64,000 bases of DNA from Stropharia rugosoannulata (taxonomy: Eukaryota; Basidiomycota; Agaricomycetes; Agaricales; Strophariaceae): the NCBI GenBank assembly GCA_028532985.1, contig JANCIK010000007.1, positions 1,364,001 through 1,428,000 on the forward strand, given 5' to 3'. The position numbers and the translations under genes are program-made. The notes beneath the pieces are model-generated. The model was not told the origin of the DNA. It ran no database searches and saw only the letters and a program-made list of their open reading frames with translations. Below are positions 25,608 through 38,617 of this stretch, one piece after another (within the stretch, counting starts at the first letter, position 1; each line of letters opens with the position of its first letter).

Positions 25608-26074
25608 CTTGTCTGAAGCAGTCGTAAGTGCGCGTCTTGTTGTCTAGGGTGTTGCCAGAGAAGCTCCGCTCGGCGTATAGACAACGTATAGAGGTTTGAA
25701 ACGAAACAAGCGTATATGCTGTTCTAATGAGCGGTCATAGATATGAGAAACAGATAGATTTATGTAGATTGTTAGGCTCGTGTCTTGTAGTTGTGTTTAA
25801 GCCAAGTTCAAGTCGTCGTCACTGCTAAATCGGCGTTCTTGGCATGCTTTATTTGGTGCTGCTTAACAACGACCCCCAGACTACAACCTACCCAGTTCCG
25901 TGTATGAAATGATTCCATTCCAAGTATTCCAAGACTAAATGTAACTACAGTTAAGGTGGTGTGCACTAAAGCGCTCGTCTAACTAATATTAAAACATAAC
26001 ATAAAGCACCGTGTAGTATCATGAGCAAGGTATGAAAAAGTAAATAGCGCTGTATTATCCACGGAGGGCACAAA
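25608..26074. other. Intergenic region between SEC5-A and SCS7
   Basis: This AT-rich stretch of 467 bp should hold the SEC5-A promoter and the SCS7 3' UTR. No other feature is supported. Confidence 0.4.
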
Positions 26075-27551
26075 TCAAACCGGCAGAACCGTGTTGAACA
26101 CGATGTCCCAGACTTTGCCTAGGAAGAGAATTAGTATAATGAGACGAGACAACCAGAAGGATGACTAACTTGTGACGCCATATCCGAGCTCAAAATTTTT
26201 ATAATGATGAGCAAGATGGTACTTTTTCATCTCTTTCACGTAGTCCGGAAGCCTTGTATGATGGAGGCTACCAGATAATCATTAGTTATACCGAATGATT
26301 AATCACAGTAGAGAGTGCTTACGCATAATGCATACAGTCATAACCGATATCTTTTCAAACAGACGTCAGTTTTAACTTTTATCCAAACGGCAGAATGGTA
26401 TACACACAGAACGTGAAGGCTCCGGCAATGATGCCATTTGCGACTGCAACAGGGAACAGGAGATAGGCCAGTTGCGTAAATGGCAGCTGGAGCGTGAAGA
26501 AGAGCGGGGGCGGCATAACCAATCTTAACCTGTAAAACAATCAGCGCACAAATTTCGATTGCACCATATAGCAGCAACGTACCGATCCATTGGCAGATAA
26601 TGGTGGATTCCATGCATCAAGAAATGAAGCGTCAGGAAGGCCGGGGTATCCGGAAGGACATGGTCAATGTGGAACAAAAATCTGTGCATGGTGTATTCCA
26701 GCAGTGTCCAGATGAAATTCCCCAGGAAGAAGCAAAGCATAGTCTTCGCGATTGCATCCCCAGTAATGGACGACATATGTGACAGAGGCAATGCTGGGTT
26801 GTCGAAAAATGTCGGTAATGGCCCGGTGAACTGGAACATCGACCGCAAGAACAGGTAGGCCGTGACGGGTGCCCAGACTATAGGTATGACATACCACTCT
26901 GTTCGTGTGCACATCTGCTTTAAAATTAATCACCGAAGAGATGAGAAGGCTATATTCGAACGCACCTCGAGAATATCGGGGCCAAAGAGCCGCGCTGACT
27001 CCTTCAAGTGACGCGGCTGGTGCACCTGCTGTAAATAGTAGGACTTGCTGTAAAAGCTATGAGCTAACTTGTGCTGCGCCGCGGGAGTTCTGCCCACATA
27101 CCTGAAGTTTGCTTCCCAGACCTGTCGAAGAAGGGGTTTGCGAAGGTCCAAAAACGCGTTCTTCTCATAATCCTTTGCCGTGTCTGTCGCATCGGGATGG
27201 AAGTCGTCGGGGGCTTCCCAGTCTGAGGAGACCATATGAACATGAAGCCTAATGAGCAGATGAACCATTCCTACCGTCACGGACCACCGCCTCCCCGACA
27301 CCCACTCGTCCAATAATGTACTCGTCCAGCATGCTGTATGCGGAATCTGAGTGCTCGTGTTCTAGCTTGTCTTTCATGACGTCTCCAATGTCCTTCCCCG
27401 CATGGGCCAGAATAAGATCGTCTCCGCCAGGATGGTCATTAATGAAAGCAGTCACGTCGTATACCCTGCCTTCGCGCGAGACCCAGCAGCTGGACGGGGT
27501 CGTATGTTCAGCGACATCTTCGGGCGTGTAAATGCGGATTCGTTTCGACAT
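26075..27551 (-). CDS. SCS7: Fatty acid 2-hydroxylase (Scs7/FA2H)
   Basis: Eight exons on the minus strand: 27551..27275, 27222..27102, 27047..26966, 26914..26583, 26529..26408, 26350..26323, 26267..26170 and 26118..26075, giving 367 residues. The ER enzyme adds the 2-hydroxyl group to very-long-chain fatty acids of ceramide. The N-terminal cytochrome b5 domain has the heme motif NDHPGGDDLI and a second ligand region EHEHSDSAY. The fatty acid hydroxylase domain carries the di-metal histidine boxes HRFLFHIDH, HFLMHGIHHYLPMD, YDCMHYALHH and HLAHHYKNFELGYGV, between hydrophobic segments. The C-terminus KVWDIVFNTVLPV is typical. The start at 27551 (MSKRIRIYTPEDV) fits the family; an in-frame ATG at 27668 would add a basic extension. 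All phases close. Confidence 0.96.
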
Positions 27552-28647
27552 ATGGGTGAGCGGAATAAGACCTAAAGGAGAGAACGCCCGCGGTGCTGGG
27601 CTGAAGATTAATGGAGACGAGGTAATTGGTCGCAGTCTGCTCGAAAGTCGCACTCGCTGTCGTCTCACGACTTTTGTCCAAGCATTTTAAGCAGTACACG
27701 TGACGCAATAGCCGAAATTAGACGCTGATCGACGAGGCCCAGACCCCTGTTCAGCTTGACTTTGGGCAAGTCTCTTTCTTCCAAATTATTTGGACCAGCT
27801 GTTCATGCATGTCCATTACCGCATCGCATATTTGTAAAATGGTAAAATGCTGAACAGAGTAACAAGAATCATCCTAGTATCTTGCTCAAGTCTGAGACGA
27901 GGTGTGACACCAAGTGACCGACTGGCAATCCGCAGCAGCTTTTGCCATCCAGATCAGAGACCAGGGTTTTCTAGACAGAACGAGGCCGCAGTGATGCCTA
28001 AAATCTGACATAGGTAAAACAAATGAATAGATCTCAGAAAAAATAGAATTTCTATTACGCCCATATATTGCTGCATTGTGGTGCATGGTTATTATATAGC
28101 ACTTGTATCGATGTGCTGTATGACCCTTAAATATTAAATGGTAGAAATCTATCTCAAAACACATCCTGTAGGAGTCTGGGTGGAGAAAACATTGTACACG
28201 AAAATGGTACATTGGGAATGTCCGCTAGTTCCGCTGCTAAGGAGAAACAGTCTTTTTCTTAATTTGTCAGTTTCTATTTTATGGAGCCATTGAACTGAAT
28301 AAGATACGGTTGTCAGTAAACATAGATTCAGTATTTAAATTGAGAAGTCGAATGACGACTATGGGCCGGTATAAAGACTAAATTTACCGATAAGCATGCC
28401 CTTTTATATAGAACAGGAGACAGAGCAACTTTCCATGACAGATATATTCATTCAGCAAACCTAAAGATGATATACGTAGGCCTGCGGGAACCGGTCGGTG
28501 TGAGAGGTGTAAACTATGGATAATATAGACAGAGACTTGAGTGGAGCGGCGTCTATGTCTAGCTTAATAACGTGCACTAGAAGTAGCCCGTAGGGGAACG
28601 ATTCTCTCTTTATCTCTGAACATAGTTACCAATGAAGGATCGCCGCT
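27552..28647. other. Intergenic region between SCS7 and the acyl-CoA synthetase gene
   Basis: This 1.1-kb AT-rich stretch holds the SCS7 promoter and the 3' UTR of the synthetase. The longest frame (minus 27886..28212) matches nothing I know. No RNA gene or repeat was recognised. Confidence 0.4.
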
Positions 28648-31425
28648 TCAGCGCTCCCTATTTACCAGGCCCACGCCACCAGCAGCCAGTTCCCGACTCC
28701 ACTTCCGCAGGACATGTTTCATGACCTTGCCGCTTGCCGTCTTCGGCAGCTCGCCCGCGCACCCGTCCTCACCGACGAACCAGACCCACGCAGGCGCGTT
28801 CTGCGGTGCCCCGAGGAGACGATAATTATCAGCGCGCTCAGCGTACTAGTATTTATGTCCACAGCAAAGGATGACACACCTGCGGGTTCATCGCAGCCGC
28901 CACGCTTTCTCTCAACTGTTCCCGCGTGAGCTGCGTGTGTGGCTCGCGCACCACCCACGCGCCCACAACCTCGCCATAGACGGAGTCAGGAACCGCCACG
29001 GCTGCCGCCTCGCGCACATCAGGATGCGACGTCATCGCGTTCTCAATCTGCACGGGGAACAAATTCTAAATGCAGACGTGCACATGCACAAGAAACAACC
29101 AAAAGTGCATGAGTGCCAGAGTAACCCAAAACGCAAAAATCATAAAGCATAGTACATACCTCGCCACCTCGGATAATGAGATCCTAGGATTCACCGTCAT
29201 CGGATAGGCATCCCAATCTTTCAGCGATAAATATATGCCGCGCGTACCTTTATCCGTCCAACAACTTAATGTGGTGAAAATAACCTTTTAGCCATACAAT
29301 CAGCACGGGGACAGGTATGAGCTCACCTCGGAGATACCCTTCCTCGTCCATGATGCCCTCGTCACCAGTGTGCATCCACAGTGTACCTTCTTCATCAGTT
29401 TTCATGACGCTCCTTGTCTGCTCCTCGTCGTTCCAGTACCTGCTTGCCGCAAGCAACGGAAATATGTATTTAGCACCCAATCGATTAAAACGCAAATATG
29501 CCCGTAAATAGGATAAACGACGATGCATGTCAAAACGCCACGTACCCTTTTTGTAGGAGGTATCCCGCAACGCAAATCTCACCTGGCGTGCCTACATCTA
29601 CGACTTTCCCATCCTTGTCGATAATCTTAGCTTTGACGTGCGGCTGCACTTTGCCCACGGTCTCTACCCGCTTGATGATGGGGTCGGCGGGCGTCGTTTG
29701 GAAGGACACAGGGCTCGTTTCAGCTAATCACCCCAGTCCGCAGTCTATGAATACGGTGCTCTGTACGTGTATCTGACACTGAAACCTACTCACTCATTCC
29801 ATATGCGTTGGTGAGATCGGTGAGGTTAAGCCGGCTGATGAGGCTTTTCATTAGATCTATAGGTATGGGCGACCCGGCGGCGATGCCAGTCCTGGTACGG
29901 GTAATTTAATGTCGCAGAATATTGGGAACCTGACAGATAATACGCATACTCACCTCAAAGCGTTCGTGTTGACAGGTGAACCCGCATCTCTGCGCTTGTT
30001 AACCTCGGAGAGAACCCCAAGGAAATGCGTAGGTACGCCATGAAGTGCTGTGCATTTCTCCTCTGACAGAGCGTCAACGATAGCAGGTGGGTCGAACGAT
30101 TCCGAAGGATACACTATGCACGACCCATGCGACCACGCAGCTAGATTTCCCAGGACAAGACGTGTTGGACAGTTTTATCAGCATATAACGAAAAGGAGAA
30201 CATCATAGTAAAGACTTATCAAAACAGTGGAATAGTGGCGGAACATTGCCTATAATTTATATCAGCTTCGCTTTTAGAATTAGAAGGAATGGAAGGCGCC
30301 TTACAAAGGATATCTTGCTCTGTCAAGCGCATACAGCGCCCTATTGAGATGCTATTGTTGAGCAGATTGAAGTGGGTGAGCTATGTACGTGTATGACAAA
30401 TGTTTGAATGTTAACATCAATTAGGGGAGAGACCTTGGCAAACGTACTGAAACTGCTTTCGGTAATCCCGTCGTCCCACTGTCAAGATCTGCTTAGAGGC
30501 GAGAACGAGCAGAGAGACATGTTTACATTGAATCCTTACCTCGTAAATTGCAGGTTAATCACCTCATCCTTATCTAATCCCGTTACCAGCTGCTTCTGCA
30601 TCCGCCCTTCGTGTGCACCTTCCCGCCACACCAGTATCTCGCGCCAATCAACCGTACCCTTGATATGCAGTGGCGCCAAATCGGCTCGGTCAGCTTCCGC
30701 GTTGTCGACGACGACGATATTGCGCAGCTCGGGCAGGTCTGCTATTTGCAGCTCCCCTGGGTGCTGCCCACGGATCTCTGGGAACGCTTCGGCGAACAAA
30801 CGCACATACGTGGATGATCGCAATCGAGGTACAAGGAACAGATGTTTTACACCTGCAAGGTTAAGAGTAGATGCCTGCACTAACGAAATCAGTATAATGT
30901 AAGTTTGCATGATTGTGGAACAGGCGATGCGCACCAATTCTGTCAGGCGGTACGCGGGGTTAAGTGTGACCAGGATGGCGCCAATGCTGGCGCATGCCCA
31001 TTGAAGCATGGCATATGCGCTGAAAGATTCAGTCTGCAGAATATTGTCGCGGTTTCGAAATGATAATACCTGCTATTGCCCATGATCACGCCTACGCGGT
31101 CTCCCTTGTTCACGCCCATCGCTAGTAGTCCCCTCGCCGCAGCGTTAATGTGTGTATTGAACTCTGAGAAGTCCCAGGCCAGGTGGGTCTTGACATCAAG
31201 ATTGCGCAACGGCGGGCCTCCATGAGAACGTGGTGCCTCCTTCTTGCATATCAGAGCTGGGCGAGAGGCATGTTTGACCAAAACTTCAGTCACAAAGTAT
31301 TCCGGCAGCGTCTTCATACACAGGGAAGGCTCCAGCGGGCCTTGAACTGCAGACTTGGTCAAGCCACGCCTCAACGTTGACACTTGGGGGCATGCGCGTC
31401 GTGTAAGGATGGTAGCGAGAGACAT
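28648..31425 (-). CDS. AMP-forming acyl-CoA synthetase, mitochondrial ACSF2-like
   Basis: A multi-exon minus-strand gene; the first exon runs 31425 to about 31071 and the stop is at 28648. The enzyme activates a carboxylic acid to its CoA thioester through an acyl-adenylate. All adenylate-forming signatures appear in order: GDRVGVIMGNS, the P-loop TSGTTGLPKAVS (across an intron near 30540/30465), NAYGMTETSPVSF (across an intron near 29795), LWMHTGDEGIMDEEGYLRG, IKDLIIRGGENIFPVQIE and the catalytic lysine in LPKTASGKVMKHVLRKW. The N-terminus MSLATILTRRACPQ is rich in Arg, hydroxyl and hydrophobic residues, which suggests a mitochondrial presequence. There is no C-terminal peroxisomal tripeptide (it ends VNRER). 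Sequence order resembles the medium-chain ACSF2 group; the natural substrate is not readable. An in-frame ATG at 31506 would add 27 residues. Confidence 0.88.
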
Positions 31426-31477
31426 AGTGGTTCTGGGGCAACTGACCGGCAGCCGTACTCTCCAGCTCCCGGAGCAT

Positions 31478-31978
31478 TCAACTTGCCCGTCCCTGTTCGC
31501 ATCCACGGTAAGTGATGGTCATGTGGGGTTCGAAAACGTTAAACTTACGCTTAGGACCATGGTGCCAATTTAACATTCCCTGAACTCCCCTACGTGGTTG
31601 TATTAAGAGCTGCATCATACTTGGACGATTGACTTCGGCGGCTGTTACCTTTTCTTTATTCATCCCGGTTCAAAGAGCACGGCGTCGCATTTTGCCCCAC
31701 TCAAATGGAACTGGCTGCATATTCATCACCAACCACTCCTCCGCAAGGTGCCAGTCTATTCGAAACCCAGCATTGGACGACAACAGCGCTATGGCGGACC
31801 GCAGTACTCCATAGGTCTTAACGGCCTCTGCACTCTCGCAGTCCGACAACGCCTCATAGGCCAAGTTCATCTGGAAATGTGAACATGAAACTGGTTGAAA
31901 ACCCGTGATCTGTGCGGCAAACCTTGCATGAAGAGCTCTTCGAAGCTGTATGCAATTTCGCGATAAGTAACCCAGCAT
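31478..31978 (-). CDS. Candidate small gene, unrecognised
   Basis: A 102-codon open frame on the minus strand (31978..31670) is followed, after a stop, by a 61-codon frame (31663..31478) shifted relative to it. The first encodes a protein with an arginine-rich start (MLGYLSRNCIQLRRALHARF) and a helical middle (SAEAVKTYGVLRSAIALLS). I do not recognise either. No convincing intron joins them. It lies head-to-tail upstream of the synthetase gene. It may be a short lineage-specific gene, a decayed exon set or chance frames. Confidence 0.2.
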
Positions 31979-33264
31979 GGTCCGTGTAGCTCAACAGCTA
32001 GGCGAAGACTTTTTTAGATTATCTGGACCTCGTTAGACCTCTATAAGCTTTATACTTGGTGGATTGTTGGAGCCCCATAAGTTTGGACGGTTTAACTACT
32101 TGACATTAAGTACTTAGTATTGTTTGCGGATTGTTCTACGTGACGGTGGCGAACAGCCGGGAAAGCCCGACTCCCGAGAGGTTGCCTTCAAGTCTTTCCT
32201 CTGCTTTCGTCTTCTCCCACTCCATCGTCAAATCAAACTAATAGGAATTAGTCGTTTTTACGCAGCGAACCACGAACAAATCACTTCGATCACGACATAG
32301 TACGACATAACAAGCTGCTGAAATCTCGGAAGACATACTTAACATTATACTCATTTCTCCTTTAATTGCATATTCTTCTTCCTCCCAGTGACAGCGACTT
32401 GGTAGCAGAACTTCTAGCCTTGTCAGAACGATCGCCTGAGTCCCACGGCTTTCTCGGTTTCTCACTCATGAGACGGTGCTCACATGCGGGAGTGCACTAT
32501 GTGCGTGGCAGGCCCGTATCTAATCACTCTGATTGCCCTCTACACTGCCCTGTATGTCTGCGCCTTGAAGAGGGCGCAAGATGACATGTTAGTCGCCTGG
32601 CCGGGATGATCATCATTAGGACAGACGATTTTCGGTTCCTGTGATTGATTCTTTCTGAGCCACTATCTCTCGCCATCTCTCGGCACAAGGCCTCGGGACC
32701 ACTTGGGGACCTCAGAAATATTCCGTTCCCATGCGCCTGGTTTCACATCTGCTGCGGAGTGTACTGCCATCTACATACACACTGGGCGCTATACAGATGC
32801 TATCCTCTGACATCCACTGACCAGTGACACCTGTTATTTAAAACTAATGAAGGGCCTGGAATTGCATTAACCAATTTGCTTGCCAATTTTCCACAATGGC
32901 GTCACCTCAGGCCTCAAGCTTGCCGTTCTCAAGCGATTCCTTTGTCTGGAAAAATGTATTCTGTCTATCCCAAGGCAGTGGGTCCTCACTGATATAACCC
33001 TTCTTTCTATCGTGATATCATTTGTACAAATGTGTCTTGATACTGCCTCGACACGCCTTATTTTCGCATGTGTCATTCAGTATTGACCGGGCTATTTCTA
33101 TAACGAGTACTGCTCTTCTCATCAAATCCTTCCTCGACGGACGAATGTGGCATCAGGATCTCTCACACCTTCGTATATAAGACCTCCCGATTCTGGGGAC
33201 GGAACGGTTTCCTGTCGCTTGGTTACCGTCTTCGTTGTTCTTGCGGCCCTTACAGTTCGCCAGC
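31979..33264. other. Intergenic region before the DUF6534 gene
   Basis: No gene is supported in this 1.3-kb stretch. It includes the promoter of the plus-strand DUF6534 gene. Pyrimidine-rich tracts near 32190-32225 and 33110-33180 could mark transcription starts, but this is weak. Confidence 0.35.
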
Positions 33265-35397
33265 ATGTCTGAACTGACAAACGAAATGACCGTGATTACT
33301 GTGGAACTAGATGCAAGGGGAAGACCGCGTATCGAAGAAGTGGGCTTGGGTATGGTCCTGCTGGGTGTGATTTTCTCGTCAATGTACGTAGCCCATTTCA
33401 AAGTTTCATATTTCCTGACTAATGAGGGGCACAGAATGTATGGTATTATGTTGACGCAAATACACAAGTACTACACAAGATTCAAGCGGGACCCACTATT
33501 AGTCAAATTGGTGGTACGCCTATTCATTGCGTAATGTTAAGAAAGTTCATGTTCACTAAGAAAACAACGTACAGGTCCTTGCAGTCTTGTGCGGATTTTT
33601 GTCTTAAGCATTATTCAGAAATAACTGAACAATTTTGGCTGTAGCTTGTTGAACTCCGCCTCCATGTTCTTTGTTGGGCACGCTGCATGGTAATTTGACT
33701 TGGTCTCGTTGAAGAGATAATGTGCTCACAAGTCCAAGGTTCTATCTAGTTCAAGACGGAGTCGGCATTCACTCCGTATGGTGCGAATATTCTTCCCAGA
33801 TGTCCCTGGAAATAAATACTTATCGAAACGTGCAGGAGCCTAAGCGTTGAATTGATACTCTCCGTTAGTGCTACGCAACTATTAGTTGACCGTGGCTCAA
33901 ATCACATCGCAGATATTTATGTCAGGACTATCAGAAACGTAAGTAGGATCAATACTTTCATATCTAACCCATAACGAGCATCAACTTTAGATTCTTAGCG
34001 TTCCGGGTGTACAAATGTAACTCTTTGAATTTCCGCATGACTATATTTTTTTTGCCTAATTCCCTCTGTAGTGAGCGGCGATAATCGCTGGTTGTTCTCG
34101 ATCCTGGTAAGCACCTTTTCTAAATTTCTTAAAAGATGTGCTCAACTTTTTGGATCAGATTGCTCTTGCTGTTCTTCATTTCGGTGAGGATAAAAAAAGC
34201 CCTGACATTTGAAATTTATAACTGACCACCGACTTCTTATAGGTAGCGGACAAGGTGATTTCGTCTTGCCACACGCATTCTTTTGCCTAAAACTTATACA
34301 ACTCCTCAGTTGCTGGAATTAAGATGCTGCTTTTGGGTTCTCACGCCTTTCTGTCGAGCGTACCGGTATGTCCGAGTCTTGGATCAACATCGTCTGGAAA
34401 TTCATTTTACTCATTTTCCAGGTACCCTCTGTTCTCCGCCTAGCTGCTGCAGCTGTTTGCGATACTAGTATCGCAATATCCCTTTCATACTTCCTGCACA
34501 AGAAAAGGACTGGTTTCAAGAGGTATTACTACTATTCTATATACTTTACTATTTTACCATTTCCTTAACAAATTCGATTATGTAGGAGTGATGAAATTAT
34601 CAACTACCTCATATTTTTCTCCATCAACTCAGGTCTTGTCACCAGGTGGCGTTGCTCAGTTTCATTGGAGCATTATCAGTCAAACTGATTTGAGTAATAC
34701 AGTTTTACCTCGATCGCATCCTTGATAACGGTAGGTCGTTTCTCTTCGGGTGTCCTAAATGGAGCGTATCTGAGACCTCCGGAATATAGTATCGTGTGGT
34801 TCCAAAAACATGGGTATACACGGCACTTTGCTTCCTCCTCAGTCGCCGTAAGCACACGCACTTGGCCTACTTTTGGGACGCTAATTCGAGCCTCTTTCAG
34901 TTTATGCAGTGACATTCCTCTGCTCGTGGGTAAACTGTTATCAATACACATGACACATACTGAACCTTTCGCCAGACTGAATTCCCGACAAATATTAATG
35001 CAGAGTGAACGCGGGCAAGATGACGAAAAGGAGAGTCGCATAAGGCCCAAAGCCAACTTCTACAAGCGTGCAGCGCAGTGGTCGCTGCGTCGATCATCAA
35101 GCAAGGAACAGGTACTTGTCAGCTCTGAAAAATGATACATTAACTGAAGATGGGGATGGTCTCGGTGATACAGACACCTACTCAAATTTATGTTGTCACG
35201 GAGACTGTAAGGGACATGAGTCCACAACCGATGGACCCGGCAAAGGTAAGTAAAGCTGTTCTGCGCGAGAGGGGTGGAGTACTGATCAAAAGTAGATCCG
35301 AAACTCAACTGTTCATATCAAGGAAATCATGGAGAACTCGTCCAGCAGCAGTCTTGGTATTTCATCGATGTCAGGCTCAAGCAGTGAAGGCGCATGA
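33265..35397 (+). CDS. DUF6534-family membrane protein
   Basis: Early exons close in frame: 33265..33383, 33435..33510, 33575..33600, 33645..33689, then one starting near 33742; at least five more follow to a stop at 35395. The protein starts with a hydrophobic helix (GMVLLGVIFSSM) and an ITQIHKYYTRF-like loop. Then come LLNSASMFFVGHAAW, WSLSVELILSVSA, a basic-flanked helix ending SYFLHKKRTGFKR, and SDEIINYLIFFSINSG. The late LNSRQILMQ resembles the LNSR motif that closes the last helix of these proteins. The C-terminal tail is Ser-rich. This is the usual order of the roughly seven-helix DUF6534 proteins, which are strongly expanded in Agaricomycetes and have no known function. Exon borders between about 33900 and 34900 were only partly resolved. 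Confidence 0.8.
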
Positions 35398-35964
35398 ATT
35401 TGTACAGTAATTTATTTTCTGCTCTTTCTTTTATTTTATTTTACGACAGTGGAATATTCACGTAAAAAATATTTTCATTCTGCATTTCTTAGCTTGAGCC
35501 TTGCTCTGAGCCAACCCTTTCAAGCTTACTTCTGGTCAAGCCAGAAGATACCATTGAAAATGACAAGTGTTGTCATGATTTTGTGATTTATAGTAACACC
35601 TCTGTACTTCTTACCACTCTCCTTAGTTATATTGTCAACCAGTCAAGTGCATCCTTCCTGATGCTAGCCCATATGACAAGTTTGAACGTCGAGTAATACA
35701 GCATTGAACCTTCTAGAAGCCTCGGCTTATTTAGCGCTCGACGATTGTTGAAATGATCCGTTGATACGTAAGTAAGTAAATTCGGAGCGCATTTTCTTGC
35801 AGAGGTGGCATCAGTCGCGCTTTGATCTTGACTACCCATTTCAACCGAGCTTTTATCTCGTCTTCCGATATTTCCTTCGGTCTATCATAGACTGTAGACT
35901 GTCAGGCGCTAATATTCCTCTGCGGACATAAAATTGTGCCAGCACTATAATTCAACGGTACTAC
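35398..35964. other. Intergenic region before the acid phosphatase gene
   Basis: This 567-bp stretch holds the 3' UTR of the DUF6534 gene and the promoter of the phosphatase. A 70-codon minus frame (35627..35839) is judged to be chance. Confidence 0.4.
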
Positions 35965-38212
35965 ATGCTGCACGGAAACAAATTATTCGGTCTCTCAAGT
36001 CTGTTTGTCCTGCTAGTCACCTCCGTCCAAGCCGACAATCCCATCGAACACGCAGCGCAGGCGATCTGCGGCAAAGAAACATCTTCATCTCTTCTTCAGA
36101 ATTGCAACTCAAACATGGTGTTGAACACTTCGAGACAGGGGCAGGGTGATATTAGTGGAGCGACCGCGAATATGTACATATACCCGCAGGTGCCGTTGGA
36201 TGCAGAGGGGTATCAGAGCGCGCCAGACGACCTACAGTTGGAGCAGGTGCACGTATACGTCCGACACGGTGCGTTGGCTATAACGACTAGGAGATTTCAG
36301 CGACTAACGCGTGGTCGTACGACCACCGGCAGGCGAGCGGACACCCGTAGGCGTGCGTCTTGCGGGCCCACCCGCGTCTATACCAGAACATTGGAATCTC
36401 TGCTGGGCTGCACAGCGATTCCATGATGCTGTATCGACCAGCATAGGCTCAGCGTCGAATAATGGTGTGCAAGAGCACGGGGGCGCCCATGAAAACAGGG
36501 GCAGGGCGCGAAGGCTTGTTGAAAGAAGAGACGGGACGAAGGTAGAAGGAGAATGGTGAGTGACCAGAGCAACATTGATTCCATTTTTGACCACTACATT
36601 TGTCGCAGCCTGCTAGGAGAGTTGACCGATCTCGGGAGACAGGTAAAAAAGCTACTCGGCGTATGTAAAAAACTTTATTACTGACGCTATTGCGAAGACC
36701 ACCTATAATTATGGGAAAAATCTACGCAAGATATACATTGAAAAGTCTGTCTAAATCCCCACTTGGCTGTTTTTTTTCCTTTCAGCTGATGGGAATTAGA
36801 CTAGGTTTCTTACCAGACTCCTTGAAGAACAAAGACGCCGTGTACTTTCGGTGAGTCGAGGAGATGGATCACGATCTCAATTACTGGACCTTCTTCAGGA
36901 GCACAAACATACCCCGTACCACCGAGTCACTACAGCAAATTATTCATGGCCTTTATCCTTCCGATAAATGCGACCAGTCTACACAACCACCTCTACTGAT
37001 CAGGTAGGCCGTCTTATCACCATCCTTCCACTTGCTATTAACATACTTTAGGAATGGCAAGGATGAAAATTTAATAGGAAACACGTACGCGTGTAAACGT
37101 TTAGAGATGCTCCAGGTAGGGTTCGCGATGGGTACGTCCCTCGGTCTACGTCTTTTAACTGAGCTTCTTAAGATTTTCCTCAGCCGCTGCCCAGGCATTC
37201 AACCGAAATCTAGAGCCACTTGACAAAAGGTTGTCGAAATACCTTAATGGTAACCCTATCCGGGTCGATGGAAAACCTCGAGCTTCTGGCGTGATGGATA
37301 CTGTATGTGTTCTTTCCTATTGTTATGCTACACCGTTCACATGAGTGGTAGGTCCGAGCAGCCGTCGCTCATGGAATCAGAGTACCCCCGGAATTTGAAG
37401 ACAAAACAATAGTAGATACCATCGTATGTGACCACGACCTATTCAGTTTATGATCTTCTAGAAATATGGTTTGCAGGAACGTGCTGTAGTCAACGAATGG
37501 TTCGCAGGTAAGTTTGTTGTTCCCCACATTCCCTCTTGAGTTAACAATTGGCTAGGATGTGAGGCTCTCGTTTCCAATTGATACACATTGACAGTATGTT
37601 AAATTATTTTACAACTGCATAGACAAGACAGAAGAAGTGCGCCGGTTAGGGATGGGACCCCTTCTTTCTGACATGACCCGCAAAATGCAAGGCAAGATAA
37701 AATTTGGGGAGGCGGACCCATTGAAAGTCCTTGTGCATAGTACGCACGATACGGCAATCGCGGCCCTCACCTCGACATTCGACGTCTTTGACGAAGCGTA
37801 AGTACCTCGTGCACATCAATCATACGCTCTTTCAAAGTTCACATAATAAACTACACAGTTGGCCCGCATTTACTTCATCAGTGACGTTCGAGCTATTTCG
37901 CAAACGCGATCAGGCGCCGCCTTCAAACAAGCTGTCGCAGATAGTCCTCGGTCGCCAGTCTCCCGACTCCCCGTCAAATTACTGTACGTTGCTGCCAGTC
38001 TGGTGTTGCATGCAGTCTGGACTGATTAATCTGTAATAGATGTCAGGATGCGTCACCAAAACAAGAATATGACGCTCCCGCTGTGTGCCCCGGAGGGGAA
38101 ACACTTGGAGGGACATCCTGAGCTATGCACCTTTGCAGTTTTCAAGGCTAGGGTGGATGAGTTGACGCCTGTGAATTGGGAAGAGGAGTGTTCAGCCAGC
38201 GGGAGGGCGTAA
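35965..38212 (+). CDS. Secreted histidine acid phosphatase (branch 2), PXYLP1/acid-phosphatase-like
   Basis: About 13 exons, the first ones being 35965..36268, 36333..36555, 36609..36642, 36698..36744 and 36800..36850; the stop is at 38210. The N-terminus MLHGNKLFGLSSLFVLLVTS followed by VQA-DN is a good signal peptide, so the enzyme should be secreted or vacuolar. The catalytic RHGxRxP motif is present across the first intron as YVRHGERTPVG, and the second catalytic motif as VLVHSTHDTAIAAL (His-Asp). The family transfers phosphate to the motif histidine and then to water. In between are NIPRTTESLQQIIHGLYP and YACKRLEMLQ, in the order known from PXYLP1/acid phosphatase type proteins. Cysteines C35, C47 and several later ones fit disulfides of a secreted protein. 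The substrate is unknown. Confidence 0.88.
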
Positions 38213-38617
38213 CGATTTCTGGCAAATATCATTATTCATATGACTACTGGACCTGCTTCGCTGGTGATTACAGCTGTTAAATGATGCAGTCTTTGCGATA
38301 CGGTCTGGTTCGAATAGAATTTGGTACTTTAGAGTCTCTAACATAGTATTTGAAGATCGGATTGTTTGCGGAAGATTTATGAAAGCTAAGTTTATTTTCG
38401 GAACTCAAAATTTCTGATGCCGAACGGAAGAGTCATGGCGGCGGCAGAGTCGAGGCTGTTTGTCAGGTCTATAAGTAATTCTTCCACCTTCCACCTTAGA
38501 ACGTACTCTATGTTTATCTAACAGCTTTACAACGCTCGGGGAATCTTACAACCTTCGCAAGGCTTAGGCAGGCGTGACACGACCTCAGACTCGATAGAAA
38601 TCTAGACTTAGAAACGA
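38213..38617. other. Intergenic region between phosphatase and carrier genes
   Basis: A 405-bp stretch between two plus-strand genes. It holds a 3' UTR and the carrier promoter; nothing else is seen. Confidence 0.4.
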
